DNA of 64,000 nt from Carnobacterium pleistocenium FTR1. GTDB lineage: Bacteria; Bacillota; Bacilli; Lactobacillales; Carnobacteriaceae. The DNA is taken from the NCBI RefSeq assembly GCF_000744285.1, contig NZ_JQLQ01000002.1:1054001-1118000 (forward strand). The letters are read 5' to 3'. Made by a program: the position numbers and the translations under genes. Numbering within the stretch: the stretch's first letter is position 1; every line of letters starts with the position of its first letter. Below, piece after piece: positions 1 to 8,014 of the stretch. The notes beneath the pieces are model-generated. The model was given only the letters and a program-made list of their open reading frames with translations. It was not told where the DNA came from and did not search any database.

Positions 1-22
1 AGCTAGTCGGGAGGAATAATAA

Positions 23-472
23 ATGATTGGAATCATTATTGCTACACATGGAAAAATGTGTGATGGTATCGTCAGCGCAGCCGATTTGATTATCGGCAGT
101 ACTGAAAATATCAAAACAGTAAACTTATTTCAAGAAGATAATGTACAAGATTTAAATGGAAAATTTTTAAATGCAATCAAAGAAGTTGATCAACAGGATG
201 GAGTCATTATTTTCGTGGATTTAGCAGGCGCTAGTCTGTATAACCAAGCTGTTTTGGCTGTGAATTCACTTACAGCGGAACAACAAAAGATAGTTCACGT
301 GATTGCAGGTGTCAATTTACCAATGGTTATTGATGCTATCAATCAACAAATGATCAATTCTCCCATCCAAGAGGCAGTCGCCTCCGTAATCAATGAAGCT
401 CAGCGAGGAATCGTGTCATGGTCAGCTGAAGATTCTGAAGACGATGAAGACGATGAAGAAGAAGAGTTCTAG
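23..472 (+). CDS. PTS mannose/sorbose-family EIIA component (orphan in window)
   Basis: This 149-residue protein begins with the MIGIIIATHGKM signature of the EIIA-Man fold, with the phosphoryl-accepting histidine at residue 9. In this family EIIA accepts phosphate from HPr and passes it to a IIB partner at the membrane. The C-terminus, from about residue 134, is an unusual run of Asp and Glu ending EEEEF, beyond the normal domain. The start at 23 follows a GGGAGG ribosome site. No IIB, IIC or IID gene follows. The partners are either upstream of the window or encoded elsewhere, so the sugar is unknown. A strong hairpin terminator follows, so this is probably the last gene of an operon entering from the left. 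Confidence 0.88.
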   Translation: MIGIIIATHGKMCDGIVSAADLIIGSTENIKTVNLFQEDNVQDLNGKFLNAIKEVDQQDGVIIFVDLAGASLYNQAVLAVNSLTAEQQKIVHVIAGVNLPMVIDAINQQMINSPIQEAVASVINEAQRGIVSWSAEDSEDDEDDEEEEF

Positions 473-506
473 AATAAAACTTCTATAGGAAAATTATAGA
501 AAAAAT

Positions 507-553
507 AATCCCACGCTTATACGAGTAATTTGTATGAGTGTGGGATTATTTTC
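507..553. terminator. Hairpin terminator after EIIA
   Basis: Inverted arms around AATAATCCCACGC and GTGTGGGATTATT with a short loop, flanked by A-rich and T-rich runs. It can end transcription of the EIIA gene. Confidence 0.8.
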
Positions 554-584
554 TTGAAATAGACAGAATGGAAAATGAAACTTA

Positions 585-770
585 GTATCCTCTCAAGGTA
601 GAAGTTACTTTGAGTAGGAGTAATATCCCTTAGTAAGAGCGACTCAGAATTACTTTCCTTTTGAGTAGACGAAATAAGTCTTAATTCGAACAACTCATAG
701 CAATTTTTCCTTTCAGAAAGAGCAACAAGTCTTAGTTCAATCAACTCAAAATAGAAATTCAATCGAACTG
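585..770. repeat. 52-bp intergenic repeat family, locus A (diverged)
   Basis: About three degenerate units of a roughly 52-bp sequence, each with the pattern ACTCA-N(13-15)-TTGAGTAG followed by a TTAGTTCGA-like block. The same unit recurs near 8990, 21580, 26040, 44350 and 48312. The ACTCAAA and TTTGAGT blocks are inverted copies and could pair. The open frame across this stretch only reads the repeat and is not called as a gene. It fills most of the 395-base gap between the EIIA and NERD genes. Confidence 0.75.
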
Positions 771-867
771 ACCTAATTTAAATATAAAAGCTAATAAAAA
801 GCTGTAAGAAAAGACCTATTCGAGTGATATTCGAATGGTGACGAGTATCTCCTAATTAAAAAGTTTT

Positions 868-1782
868 TTATTCGTAATAGGAACCATGAGTGGCTCCGCG
901 AATGGTGTAATGTTTTAATAAGATCTTTTGAATTCTTGTCATTGGAATCATAGAATCAATCCAATTATAAATTACAGAAGTTGTTACCTTTAAATCTGGA
1001 AATAATAATTTAAAATCCTCTATTTGACGCAAAATTGTTTCTTCTACTGAAGTTCTATAACCACACGTTTTGCATGAACAGGTTCGTTGAGTAATCGTTA
1101 GGGTAGGGGAGGAGCATTCTGTACACCATAGTCCTTTTTTGAGAAAATGATAAGTGTAATTTGGAAATTTATGTTGAAAAGCTGATTCATCATGGTGTTC
1201 TTTCAGTATTTTATCCGCAAGATAGTGCTGTTTTTTCGACAATGGTAAGACACTCTTATTTATTTTGGAAAAGTGTTCCCGAATTTGTGTTGGGAAAATG
1301 ACTGGTCTATCGATTGGTGCATTGTAAAGAGTGAAAGCAGAATTTACAAAAATGAGGACAGGATCAAGCTTTAGATTACTATTTAATTTACTTAATAGTT
1401 GCCTCCTTTTGATAGAAGTTTCGTCTAATTTATTCAATGGATTCACGATTTCTTTGCCGGGAAAGGTTAAAAGATGATGCGAGTTGAATTCAAAATTCCC
1501 TGCATAATTTTTTACTTCAAATAATAAGATTTTGTCACCTGTCAGAATCAATGTATCGACTTGAAATGTGTTGCCTTTTTCTGTAAACAGTAAATCATTT
1601 AACACCAATGCGTCTAAGTCTAAAAATTCTTCTACCAGCGAATCAAAGAAAAGCTCTCCTTCAAATCCTTTTTGCATATTTAACAAATGAAGTTTTTCCT
1701 CATCTGAAAGTATCATCCGTCTATTTATAGCTTCTAAGGTGCGTAAATAATTCGATTTGTTCCGTTTTTTGACTACTATCAT
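868..1782 (-). CDS. NERD-domain (nuclease-related) protein
   Basis: This 304-residue protein carries the NERD domain in its first half: GFEGE around residue 39-43 (Glu43), QVDTLIL with Asp76, and EVK at 89-91. These correspond to the D...ExK metal-binding core of restriction-like nucleases. Near residues 218-243 four or five cysteines (CTEC, CSCKTC) suggest a small zinc-binding knuckle, and the tail may bind nucleic acid. NERD is known from stand-alone proteins and from fusions to kinases and helicases, and its substrate is poorly defined. The start at 1782 follows AGGAGGTG. The gene stands alone, divergent from the PTS operon beginning at 2084. Confidence 0.8.
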   Translation of the reverse strand: MIVVKKRNKSNYLRTLEAINRRMILSDEEKLHLLNMQKGFEGELFFDSLVEEFLDLDALVLNDLLFTEKGNTFQVDTLILTGDKILLFEVKNYAGNFEFNSHHLLTFPGKEIVNPLNKLDETSIKRRQLLSKLNSNLKLDPVLIFVNSAFTLYNAPIDRPVIFPTQIREHFSKINKSVLPLSKKQHYLADKILKEHHDESAFQHKFPNYTYHFLKKGLWCTECSSPTLTITQRTCSCKTCGYRTSVEETILRQIEDFKLLFPDLKVTTSVIYNWIDSMIPMTRIQKILLKHYTIRGATHGSYYE

Positions 1783-1914
1783 GATTTCACCTCCTCTTAA
1801 ATAATGTACGTAAAAAATAATATTGCTAACTATGAAGTTATAATAGCTACTTTTTAATAAATATTAGGTGAAATCGACATTTCGTTTTATTATTTCACTA
1901 TATTTATATTTATA

Positions 1915-1931
1915 TTGAAATAAAATTCCAA
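1915..1931. promoter_or_regulatory. Operator-like palindrome upstream of locus 1
   Basis: TTGAAATAAAATTCCAA is a 17-bp inverted repeat (TTGAAAT-N3-ATTTCAA with one mismatch). It overlaps the -35 box of the putative promoter of the 2084 operon. Near-identical sites occur at 36992-37008 and 37192-37208 by the second MurNAc locus. RpiR-family regulators are encoded at the ends of both loci and are the likely binders (inference). Confidence 0.6.
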
Positions 1932-1943
1932 TTAAGTTATACT
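1915..1943 (+). promoter_or_regulatory. Putative sigma-A promoter of the PTS/MupG/AnmK operon
   Basis: -35 TTGAAA (1915-1920), 17-bp spacer, -10 TATACT (1938-1943). It gives a 5' leader of about 135 bases before the IIB start. The -35 lies inside the 17-bp palindrome, the expected layout for repression. Confidence 0.6.
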
Positions 1944-2083
1944 CTATTGAAAGGGGATACATAATTATTTCAAGATGTTGATAAGGAGGATAGTAATAGA
2001 AGTATAAAAGGAAATAAGTTTGAAGTTAGACATAAAGTATCCTTAACAAAATTTAGTTTAATTCGATAGTAGGAGGAAAAAAG

Positions 2084-2389
2084 ATGAAAGTTATTATGGT
2101 TTGTTCAGGTGGAATGTCAAGTGCAATAGTGGTTAAAGCGATTAAAGCGGAAGCTGCAAAGCAAGATTTTGAGTTGGATATGATTGCAGTAGGATCTGGA
2201 GCAGTAGAAGAAGAATTGAAAGATGGCGACTATAAACTGTTATTAGTAGCACCTCAAGTCAAACACCAATTTGGGACATTTGAAAAATACGCAAATGAAA
2301 ACGATGTACCGATTGAAAAGGTTGAACCGATGGGCTATACCCCTATTGGAGCACCTAAAACGTTAGAGTTGATTAAGAAATACCGTTAA
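2084..2389 (+). CDS. PTS lactose/cellobiose-family EIIB
   Basis: This 101-residue protein has the EIIB fold of the lactose/cellobiose family. MKVIMVCSGGMSSA carries the phosphocysteine at residue 7, in the loop that receives phosphate from EIIA. It would relay phosphate from the IIA at 6491 to the sugar in the IIC encoded next door. The start follows AGGAGGAAAA. It is the first gene of an eight-gene unit (IIB, IIC, membrane protein, GNAT, MupG, IIA, AnmK, RpiR). The neighbours suggest a peptidoglycan-derived amino sugar rather than cellobiose (inference). Confidence 0.93.
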   Translation: MKVIMVCSGGMSSAIVVKAIKAEAAKQDFELDMIAVGSGAVEEELKDGDYKLLLVAPQVKHQFGTFEKYANENDVPIEKVEPMGYTPIGAPKTLELIKKYR

Positions 2390-2446
2390 ATTTTTTACTT
2401 AAGCTATGCACTTGTTTATTATTATGGATCATTAAGGAGAGTAAAT

Positions 2447-3769
2447 ATGACGAATTTTTTAAATTGGCTTGAAACGAAATTCATGCCACCTTTAGCTAAG
2501 CTTTCTGAGCAAAAACATTTAAAAGCCATCCGCGATGGAGTTATCTCGACATTATCTTTGATTATCATTGGGTGTTTCTTCTTAGTTATTGGAAATCCAC
2601 CGATTGCCTCTTGGGCTGAAGCGATTGCACCTTATGCAGCACAAATTGCGATTCCATTCCGGATCACAACCGGTTTGATGTCTCTCTATGCCGCTTATGG
2701 GATGGGATACAGTTTATCAAAATCATATAAGTTAGATGGGGTTACCGGTGGGGTGCTGTCGTTAGCAACCTTTTTAATGTTAACGGTTCCAGTTAACGTA
2801 GATGCATCCTTACCTGAAGGAGAAGCAATTGGTTGGGTTCTTCCAATGGGAAATCTTGGCGGATCAGGAATGTTTTCAGCTATTTTAGCTATGATCTTTG
2901 CAGTTGAAGTACTGCGTTTATTTAAACAAAAGAACTTGATGATTAAAATGCCAGAACAAGTACCGGATTCCGTTGCCAGAAGTTTTGAAGCATTGATTCC
3001 TGGAACATTTGTCATTGTGTTTGTTTGGATTATCCGTATCTTACTTGGCTTTGACATCAACCAAATTTTGATTAATATTTTTACACCATTAAACAATATT
3101 TTAGGGAATAATTTGATAGGTGTATTATTGCCAGTAGTCTTGATTACAATGCTATGGGCAGCTGGAGTTCACGGTGTGAGTGTTATTGGCTCGATTGTTC
3201 GTCCAATGTGGCTAGTGATGCTTGAAGCAAATGGGCAAGCGATGGTTAGTGGAACACCAAGCAACGAGTTGCCATATATTGCACCCGAACAATTCTACCA
3301 ATGGTTAGTATGGATCGGTGGATCAGGTGCAACGTTATCACTATGTATCTTATTGCTGTTTACAAAATCAGCATACTTAAAACAAGTTGGACGTTTTTCA
3401 ATCATTCCTTCCATTTTTAACATTAATGAACCCTTGATTTTTGGAACACCGATTGTTATGAATCCAATTTTAGCGATTCCATTTGTTGTGGCACCATCTG
3501 TGACAACAACGATCAGTTACTTTGCAGTGAAGTTTGGTGTCATTAATGGCTTTTCCGTAAATGCTCCTTGGACTTTGCCAGCTCCAATAGGCGCGTTCTT
3601 ATCAGCTGGAAACGATTGGAAAGCTGCAGCCTTGGTATTGATCAATATGACAATTGCTGGATTGATCTACTACCCATTTGTTAAAGTTTACGATAAGAAA
3701 ATGGTAGAAGAAGAGCACTCTGAAATGGAAGATAAAAAGAATATGCAAGTGGATACTGCAGCGGTTTAA
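2447..3769 (+). CDS. PTS lactose/cellobiose-family EIIC permease
   Basis: This 440-residue integral membrane protein matches the lactose/cellobiose/diacetylchitobiose EIIC family. It has about ten hydrophobic segments, the family motif INEPLIFGTPIVMNPIL near residues 325-341, and a charged cytosolic tail. It transports and phosphorylates its sugar using the IIB at 2084 and the IIA at 6491. The start at 2447 has AAGGAGAG upstream. Family members import beta-linked disaccharides, including chitobiose, which fits a disaccharide such as a GlcNAc-MurNAc derivative. The adjacent MupG and AnmK support that reading, but the substrate is inferred from context only. Confidence 0.93.
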   Translation: MTNFLNWLETKFMPPLAKLSEQKHLKAIRDGVISTLSLIIIGCFFLVIGNPPIASWAEAIAPYAAQIAIPFRITTGLMSLYAAYGMGYSLSKSYKLDGVTGGVLSLATFLMLTVPVNVDASLPEGEAIGWVLPMGNLGGSGMFSAILAMIFAVEVLRLFKQKNLMIKMPEQVPDSVARSFEALIPGTFVIVFVWIIRILLGFDINQILINIFTPLNNILGNNLIGVLLPVVLITMLWAAGVHGVSVIGSIVRPMWLVMLEANGQAMVSGTPSNELPYIAPEQFYQWLVWIGGSGATLSLCILLLFTKSAYLKQVGRFSIIPSIFNINEPLIFGTPIVMNPILAIPFVVAPSVTTTISYFAVKFGVINGFSVNAPWTLPAPIGAFLSAGNDWKAAALVLINMTIAGLIYYPFVKVYDKKMVEEEHSEMEDKKNMQVDTAAV

Positions 3770-3843
3770 AATGTGAAAGAAAGGGCTGTTTAGGCAAGAT
3801 AATAGTCAGTCCTTTCTTAGTTTGATAAAAGGAGGATCTCAAT

Positions 3844-4143
3844 ATGCGAATTGCACTCATTATTTTTCTAATTGGTTTTGTATTAGCAGGTGTCATGTTG
3901 GTCGGATTTTTGCAGAAAAAAAACATTTGCATCAATCGGTGGATTTTTGGATTTGCAGCTTTCTTAGTAGTCTTGATCCCAACGATTCTATTTCAAAACT
4001 TGCCAACAGCCGTGAATTATAGTTTGTATTTATTATCAGGATTGTGCGCTATTATGTTTTTTGAAACAGGTCGCATTATGATTGAAAAGAACCAAGTAAA
4101 AGGTTTGATTCGTGCGAACCAGTTTCCAAAAAAGAAAAAGTAG
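3844..4143 (+). CDS. Small membrane protein of unknown function
   Basis: A 99-residue protein with three predicted membrane segments (about residues 3-23, 31-50 and 57-77) and a basic C-terminus ending KKKK. The start at 3844 follows AAAGGAGG with good spacing. A longer-looking alternative frame from 3822 overlaps it but lacks membrane-protein character. I do not recognise the family. Its place between the IIC and GNAT genes ties it to the amino-sugar operon, perhaps as an accessory membrane subunit. Confidence 0.7.
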   Translation: MRIALIIFLIGFVLAGVMLVGFLQKKNICINRWIFGFAAFLVVLIPTILFQNLPTAVNYSLYLLSGLCAIMFFETGRIMIEKNQVKGLIRANQFPKKKK

Positions 4144-4177
4144 TTCAAACCATTCTTGAACAGAAGAGGGTGCAGAT

Positions 4178-5356
4178 ATGAAGTGCGATTATCGTTTGAT
4201 ACGAGAAGATGAAATCAATCAGATCGTGAAAATTAGAGACTATTGTTTTCGTCATCAATATACTGGGAATTACTTAGAAGATTTTCTTCACTGGGCTAAA
4301 ATCAGTAAGACAATTGGCGCATTTGATGGAGAAAAATTAGCCGGACAAGTGATGGTGTTCCCACTAAACATGACGATACATCATCAACCATTTGCTATGG
4401 GAGGGATATCATTCGTCGCTACATATCCTGAGTACCGAAATGCAGGAGTTATGAAGAACTTATTGACAAGAAGCTTAGAAGAAATGAGGAAACAAGACCA
4501 ACTCATATCGGTTTTAGGCCCTTTTTCAGTTTCTTTTTATCGTCATTTTGGTTGGGATTTATTCTTTGATAAAGTCGATTATACGTTTCCCTTTGATTTG
4601 TTTAACTCGAAAAAATATGATATGGGTCATTTGGAACGCTTTAGTTATACTGAGAACCGAGAACAATTGGAACTCGTAAAAGAGTTGTACCACAAATATG
4701 CTCTTCAAACGAATGGGATGATGGTTCGTAATGAAGACTGGTGGAAACGCTTGGAATTAAGACAGCCAGATGCATCATTTGCTTTAAGTATCGCTGAAAA
4801 TGGACAGCCTCAAGGATATATCCGTTACGTTATGAACGACCAAACATTTGAAGTACTGGATCAAGTTGCTCTTAACCTGACAGCCGAAAAAGCTTTATGG
4901 GAATTCATCAAAGTCCACCGTTCTAATTTCACTCATGTAACGGGTGCGGCAGCTGCTCATCAGTCTTTTGGTACTCAATGGGATGAACCGCAATTCAAAA
5001 AAGAAGTAGTGCATGACAAAATGATTCGTATTGTAGATGTTGAACGCTTTTTAACCGTTTATCTATTTCAAGGATTGACCAAGCGATTGTACCTAAAAGT
5101 GACAGATGCATTTGCACCTTGGAATGAAGGAGTCTATAGGATTGATTCAAAAGAAGTAACTAAATTGAGTGAGAAAGACGTGTCATTAGATGAGTGTTTA
5201 ATGATGGACATTTCAAGTTTGTCATCGTATTTAGTAGGCTACCACGACCTTAAGTGGTACCAGTATCAAGGGAAAGCAAGTGGTTCGAAACATGTCTTAA
5301 AAGAATGGGACAAAGTAATTCCAAAAAATCATCCACAATTTTATGGCCATTTTTAA
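4178..5356 (+). CDS. Eis-like GNAT-family N-acetyltransferase
   Basis: This 392-residue protein has an N-terminal GNAT fold with the acetyl-CoA loop in FVATYPEYRNAGVMKNLL (about residues 82-99). A second GNAT-like half and a C-terminal region of sterol-carrier type follow, which is the three-part plan and length of the Eis family. Eis proteins acetylate amines on aminoglycosides or peptides using acetyl-CoA. The start follows AGAGGG. The stop overlaps a possible upstream start of the next gene, and the two are clearly co-transcribed. Inside an amino-sugar operon it might re-acetylate de-N-acetylated sugars (inference); the native acceptor is unknown. Confidence 0.82.
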   Translation: MKCDYRLIREDEINQIVKIRDYCFRHQYTGNYLEDFLHWAKISKTIGAFDGEKLAGQVMVFPLNMTIHHQPFAMGGISFVATYPEYRNAGVMKNLLTRSLEEMRKQDQLISVLGPFSVSFYRHFGWDLFFDKVDYTFPFDLFNSKKYDMGHLERFSYTENREQLELVKELYHKYALQTNGMMVRNEDWWKRLELRQPDASFALSIAENGQPQGYIRYVMNDQTFEVLDQVALNLTAEKALWEFIKVHRSNFTHVTGAAAAHQSFGTQWDEPQFKKEVVHDKMIRIVDVERFLTVYLFQGLTKRLYLKVTDAFAPWNEGVYRIDSKEVTKLSEKDVSLDECLMMDISSLSSYLVGYHDLKWYQYQGKASGSKHVLKEWDKVIPKNHPQFYGHF

Positions 5357-5381
5357 ATTTAAAGAAATGAGGAAAGAATAC

Positions 5382-6476
5382 ATGAGAAGATTAGGCATTT
5401 CTGTTTATCCAAATCATAGTTCAGTATCAGAAATCAGAGACTATATTGATTTAGCAGCAGGTTACAACTTTAAACGGGTATTTACATGTTTGTTATCCGT
5501 AGAAGGCGATAAAGAAACAATCGTTCAAGAATTTACCGATGTGATTTCACATGCTAAAGAAAAAGGGATGGAAGTTATTGCAGATGTGAGTCCAAAAGTA
5601 TTTGGTGAACTAGGCATCAGTTACAATGATTTAACGTTTTTTAAAGAAATTGGTGCGGACGGTATTCGTCTGGACATGGGCTTTACTGGAAACGAAGAAT
5701 CGATTATGACATTTAATTCGCAAGAATTGAAAATTGAATTGAATATCAGTAGTGGAACTAAATACTTAGATAATATCATGAGTTATCAAGCGAATGCGGA
5801 TAACTTAATGGGGTGCCATAATTTTTACCCACATCGCTATACAGGGTTAAATTACGACCATTTTATCGAAACGAGTAAGCAATACAAAGCACATGGGATA
5901 GTGACAGCTGCGTTTGTCAATTCGCCTTCTTCACATATTGGACCATGGCCTGTCAACGAAGGATTATGTACGCTTGAAATGCATCGTGAGTGGCCAATTG
6001 AGGTTCAAGCCAAGCACTTATGGGCAACCGAAGTTATTGATGACGTGATTATTGCTAATGCATTTGCTAGTGAAGCTGAGCTGAAAGCCTTAAGTGAAAT
6101 TAATTCTTACCAATTAACACTTATGTGTGAATTAGAAGAGAGCGTTCCTGAACTAGAAGAAAAAATCGTCGTAGAAGAATTCCATTTTAATCGCGGAGAT
6201 GTATCGGATTATGTGGTTCGCTCGACTCAAAGCCGTGTGAAGTATAAAGGGCATGAATTTGCACCATTCAACACACCGGATATGAAAAAAGGCGATATCA
6301 TTATCGAGACATCCTTATATGCTCATTATGCCGGTGAACTGCAAGTCGCCTTGCAGCCAATGAAAAATTCTGGCAAATCGAATGTTGTTGGACATGTTGT
6401 AGAAGAAGAACAGTTCTTATTGGACTATTTAAAACCTTGGCAAAAATTTCAATTTAAACTAAAGTCAAACGATTAA
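5382..6476 (+). CDS. mupG: MupG-type 6-phospho-N-acetylmuramidase (DUF871)
   Basis: A 364-residue protein of the DUF871 family: a TIM-barrel domain beginning RLGISVYPNHSS, then a C-terminal cyclophilin-like domain. In Staphylococcus aureus MupG cleaves MurNAc6P-GlcNAc, taken up by a PTS, into MurNAc-6-phosphate and GlcNAc in the cytosol. I chose the ATG at 5382, preceded by GAGGAAAG. An in-frame ATG at 5343 would overlap the GNAT gene and lacks a good ribosome site. A paralog lies at 37258 next to murQ and murP. Two copies beside two different PTS permeases suggest different phospho-disaccharide substrates. Confidence 0.88.
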   Translation: MRRLGISVYPNHSSVSEIRDYIDLAAGYNFKRVFTCLLSVEGDKETIVQEFTDVISHAKEKGMEVIADVSPKVFGELGISYNDLTFFKEIGADGIRLDMGFTGNEESIMTFNSQELKIELNISSGTKYLDNIMSYQANADNLMGCHNFYPHRYTGLNYDHFIETSKQYKAHGIVTAAFVNSPSSHIGPWPVNEGLCTLEMHREWPIEVQAKHLWATEVIDDVIIANAFASEAELKALSEINSYQLTLMCELEESVPELEEKIVVEEFHFNRGDVSDYVVRSTQSRVKYKGHEFAPFNTPDMKKGDIIIETSLYAHYAGELQVALQPMKNSGKSNVVGHVVEEEQFLLDYLKPWQKFQFKLKSND

Positions 6477-6490
6477 AGGAGCAGACAAAA

Positions 6491-6811
6491 ATGGAAGATT
6501 TGGAAATGATTATTTTCGACATTATTGGGCACGGAGGAAATGCTCGCGCATTGGCCTATGAAGCACTCGGAAAAGCTCGTGCGGGGGAATATGAAGAATG
6601 CGACCGATTGATGGAAGAATGTAAAAATGAAATGAATTTGGCTCACAATACGCAAACAAAATTAGTACAAGACGAAATTCGTGGTGAAGATATAAAAATC
6701 AGCTTAATATTGATTCACGCTCAAGACCAATTGATGACGTCAATGGCAGAACAAACCTTGATCATGCAAATGATCGAAATGCAAAAAGAATTGAATGCGT
6801 TAAAAAACTAA
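6491..6811 (+). CDS. PTS lactose/cellobiose-family EIIA
   Basis: A 106-residue all-helical EIIA of the lactose/cellobiose family. The phospho-histidine is His76 in LILIHAQDQLM, and an early helix reads GHGGNARALAYEAL. It takes phosphate from HPr and hands it to the IIB at 2084. The start follows AAAGGAG at 6477-6482. IIA is split from IIB and IIC by three genes, but it is the only such IIA in the operon, so the three subunits should form one permease. Confidence 0.93.
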   Translation: MEDLEMIIFDIIGHGGNARALAYEALGKARAGEYEECDRLMEECKNEMNLAHNTQTKLVQDEIRGEDIKISLILIHAQDQLMTSMAEQTLIMQMIEMQKELNALKN

Positions 6812-6824
6812 AAGAGGTGATAAA

Positions 6825-7961
6825 ATGGCCTTTGCAGTCGGAATTATGTCAGGCACATCTCTAGATGGCGTTGACGCCGCATTAGTAGAGATTCATGGAA
6901 CCAATACCGATACAACTGTTCAATTAATGGAATTTACAACTTATCCATTAAGTACTGAAATTGTAAAAAAAATAAAAGATGTCTTATCGGTTGAAACCTC
7001 TTCAGTGGATAAAATTTGTAGTTTAAATGTTGAATTAGGGTATGTCTTTAGTGAAGCTGCTAAAGCAGTGTGTGAAAAAGCAGACTTCGCGCTTGATCAA
7101 GTCGATTTTGTAGCTTCACATGGTCAAACGATTTACCATTTGCCTGTTCCGGGATCTCATCAATCAGCTTCTACTTTTCAAATTGGGGAGTCAGCTATTA
7201 TAGCGGAAGAAACTAAAACAATGGTCGTATCCGATTTTAGAACACGAGACATGGCAGTAAACGGTCAAGGTGCTCCAATTGTGCCCTATTCTGAATTTGT
7301 CTTATATCGAGACGCTGAACGGACACGTTTATTGCAAAACATTGGCGGAATCGGAAATGTGACGATTATTCCTAGTGGAGCGCAAATAGAAGAAATTATT
7401 GCATTTGATACAGGGCCTGGGAATATGATCATTGATGAATTGTGCCAGTTCTTTTACCAAGAAGCTTATGATAAAAATGGTGAGCATGCTTCTCAAGGAA
7501 TAGTAGACCAAGAAATGTTAAGTGAGATGATGGCTCATCCTTATATTGAAAGAAAATATCCTAAAACTACCGGAAGAGAAGATTTTGGAGCAGAATATAC
7601 AGCAAATCTAATTGGACAATGGCAAAATAAGGTAGCACCAGATGACTTCATTGCAACAGCCACTCGATTTACGGCTCAGTCTATTGCCGTAAATATAAGC
7701 CCGTTTATTGATCAACAGACAGAACTTATTATCGGAGGTGGTGGAAGTTACAATCCTACTTTAGTTCAAATGATCAAAGAACAGTTGCCTGAAATATCGG
7801 TGCTTATCCAAGAAGAAGTAGGCTTTTCTTCTGAAGCTAAAGAAGCGATTGCGATGACTATATTAGCGAACCAGACCATTCATCATTTGCCAAGCAATGT
7901 TCCAAGTGCTACAGGCGCAATGAAACCTGTCATACTAGGAAAGATAACGTATTATCATTAG
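6825..7961 (+). CDS. anmK: Anhydro-N-acetylmuramic acid kinase
   Basis: This 378-residue protein matches AnmK: the phosphate-binding GIMSGTSLDGVDAALVEI at residues 6-23, FVASHGQTIYH, DTGPGNMIIDE and the late IIGGGGSYNP motif of the ASKHA fold. AnmK opens the 1,6-anhydro ring of anhydroMurNAc and phosphorylates O6, giving MurNAc-6-phosphate for MurQ. The start follows AGAGGTG. AnmK substrates come from lytic transglycosylases, so its presence with a PTS and MupG implies recycling of anhydro-muropeptides. MurQ itself is encoded about 31 kb away, at 38339. Confidence 0.93.
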   Translation: MAFAVGIMSGTSLDGVDAALVEIHGTNTDTTVQLMEFTTYPLSTEIVKKIKDVLSVETSSVDKICSLNVELGYVFSEAAKAVCEKADFALDQVDFVASHGQTIYHLPVPGSHQSASTFQIGESAIIAEETKTMVVSDFRTRDMAVNGQGAPIVPYSEFVLYRDAERTRLLQNIGGIGNVTIIPSGAQIEEIIAFDTGPGNMIIDELCQFFYQEAYDKNGEHASQGIVDQEMLSEMMAHPYIERKYPKTTGREDFGAEYTANLIGQWQNKVAPDDFIATATRFTAQSIAVNISPFIDQQTELIIGGGGSYNPTLVQMIKEQLPEISVLIQEEVGFSSEAKEAIAMTILANQTIHHLPSNVPSATGAMKPVILGKITYYH

Positions 7962-8014
7962 ATTGCTTTCTCTTGAAGATTCCTGTATCTTTTGATTATA
8001 CGAGGTGAAACAAC

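Noticed and set aside
517-762. 81-residue minus-strand open frame
   Set aside because: It only translates the decayed 52-bp repeat and the terminator. Its repeated ELxELRL pattern comes from the repeat unit.
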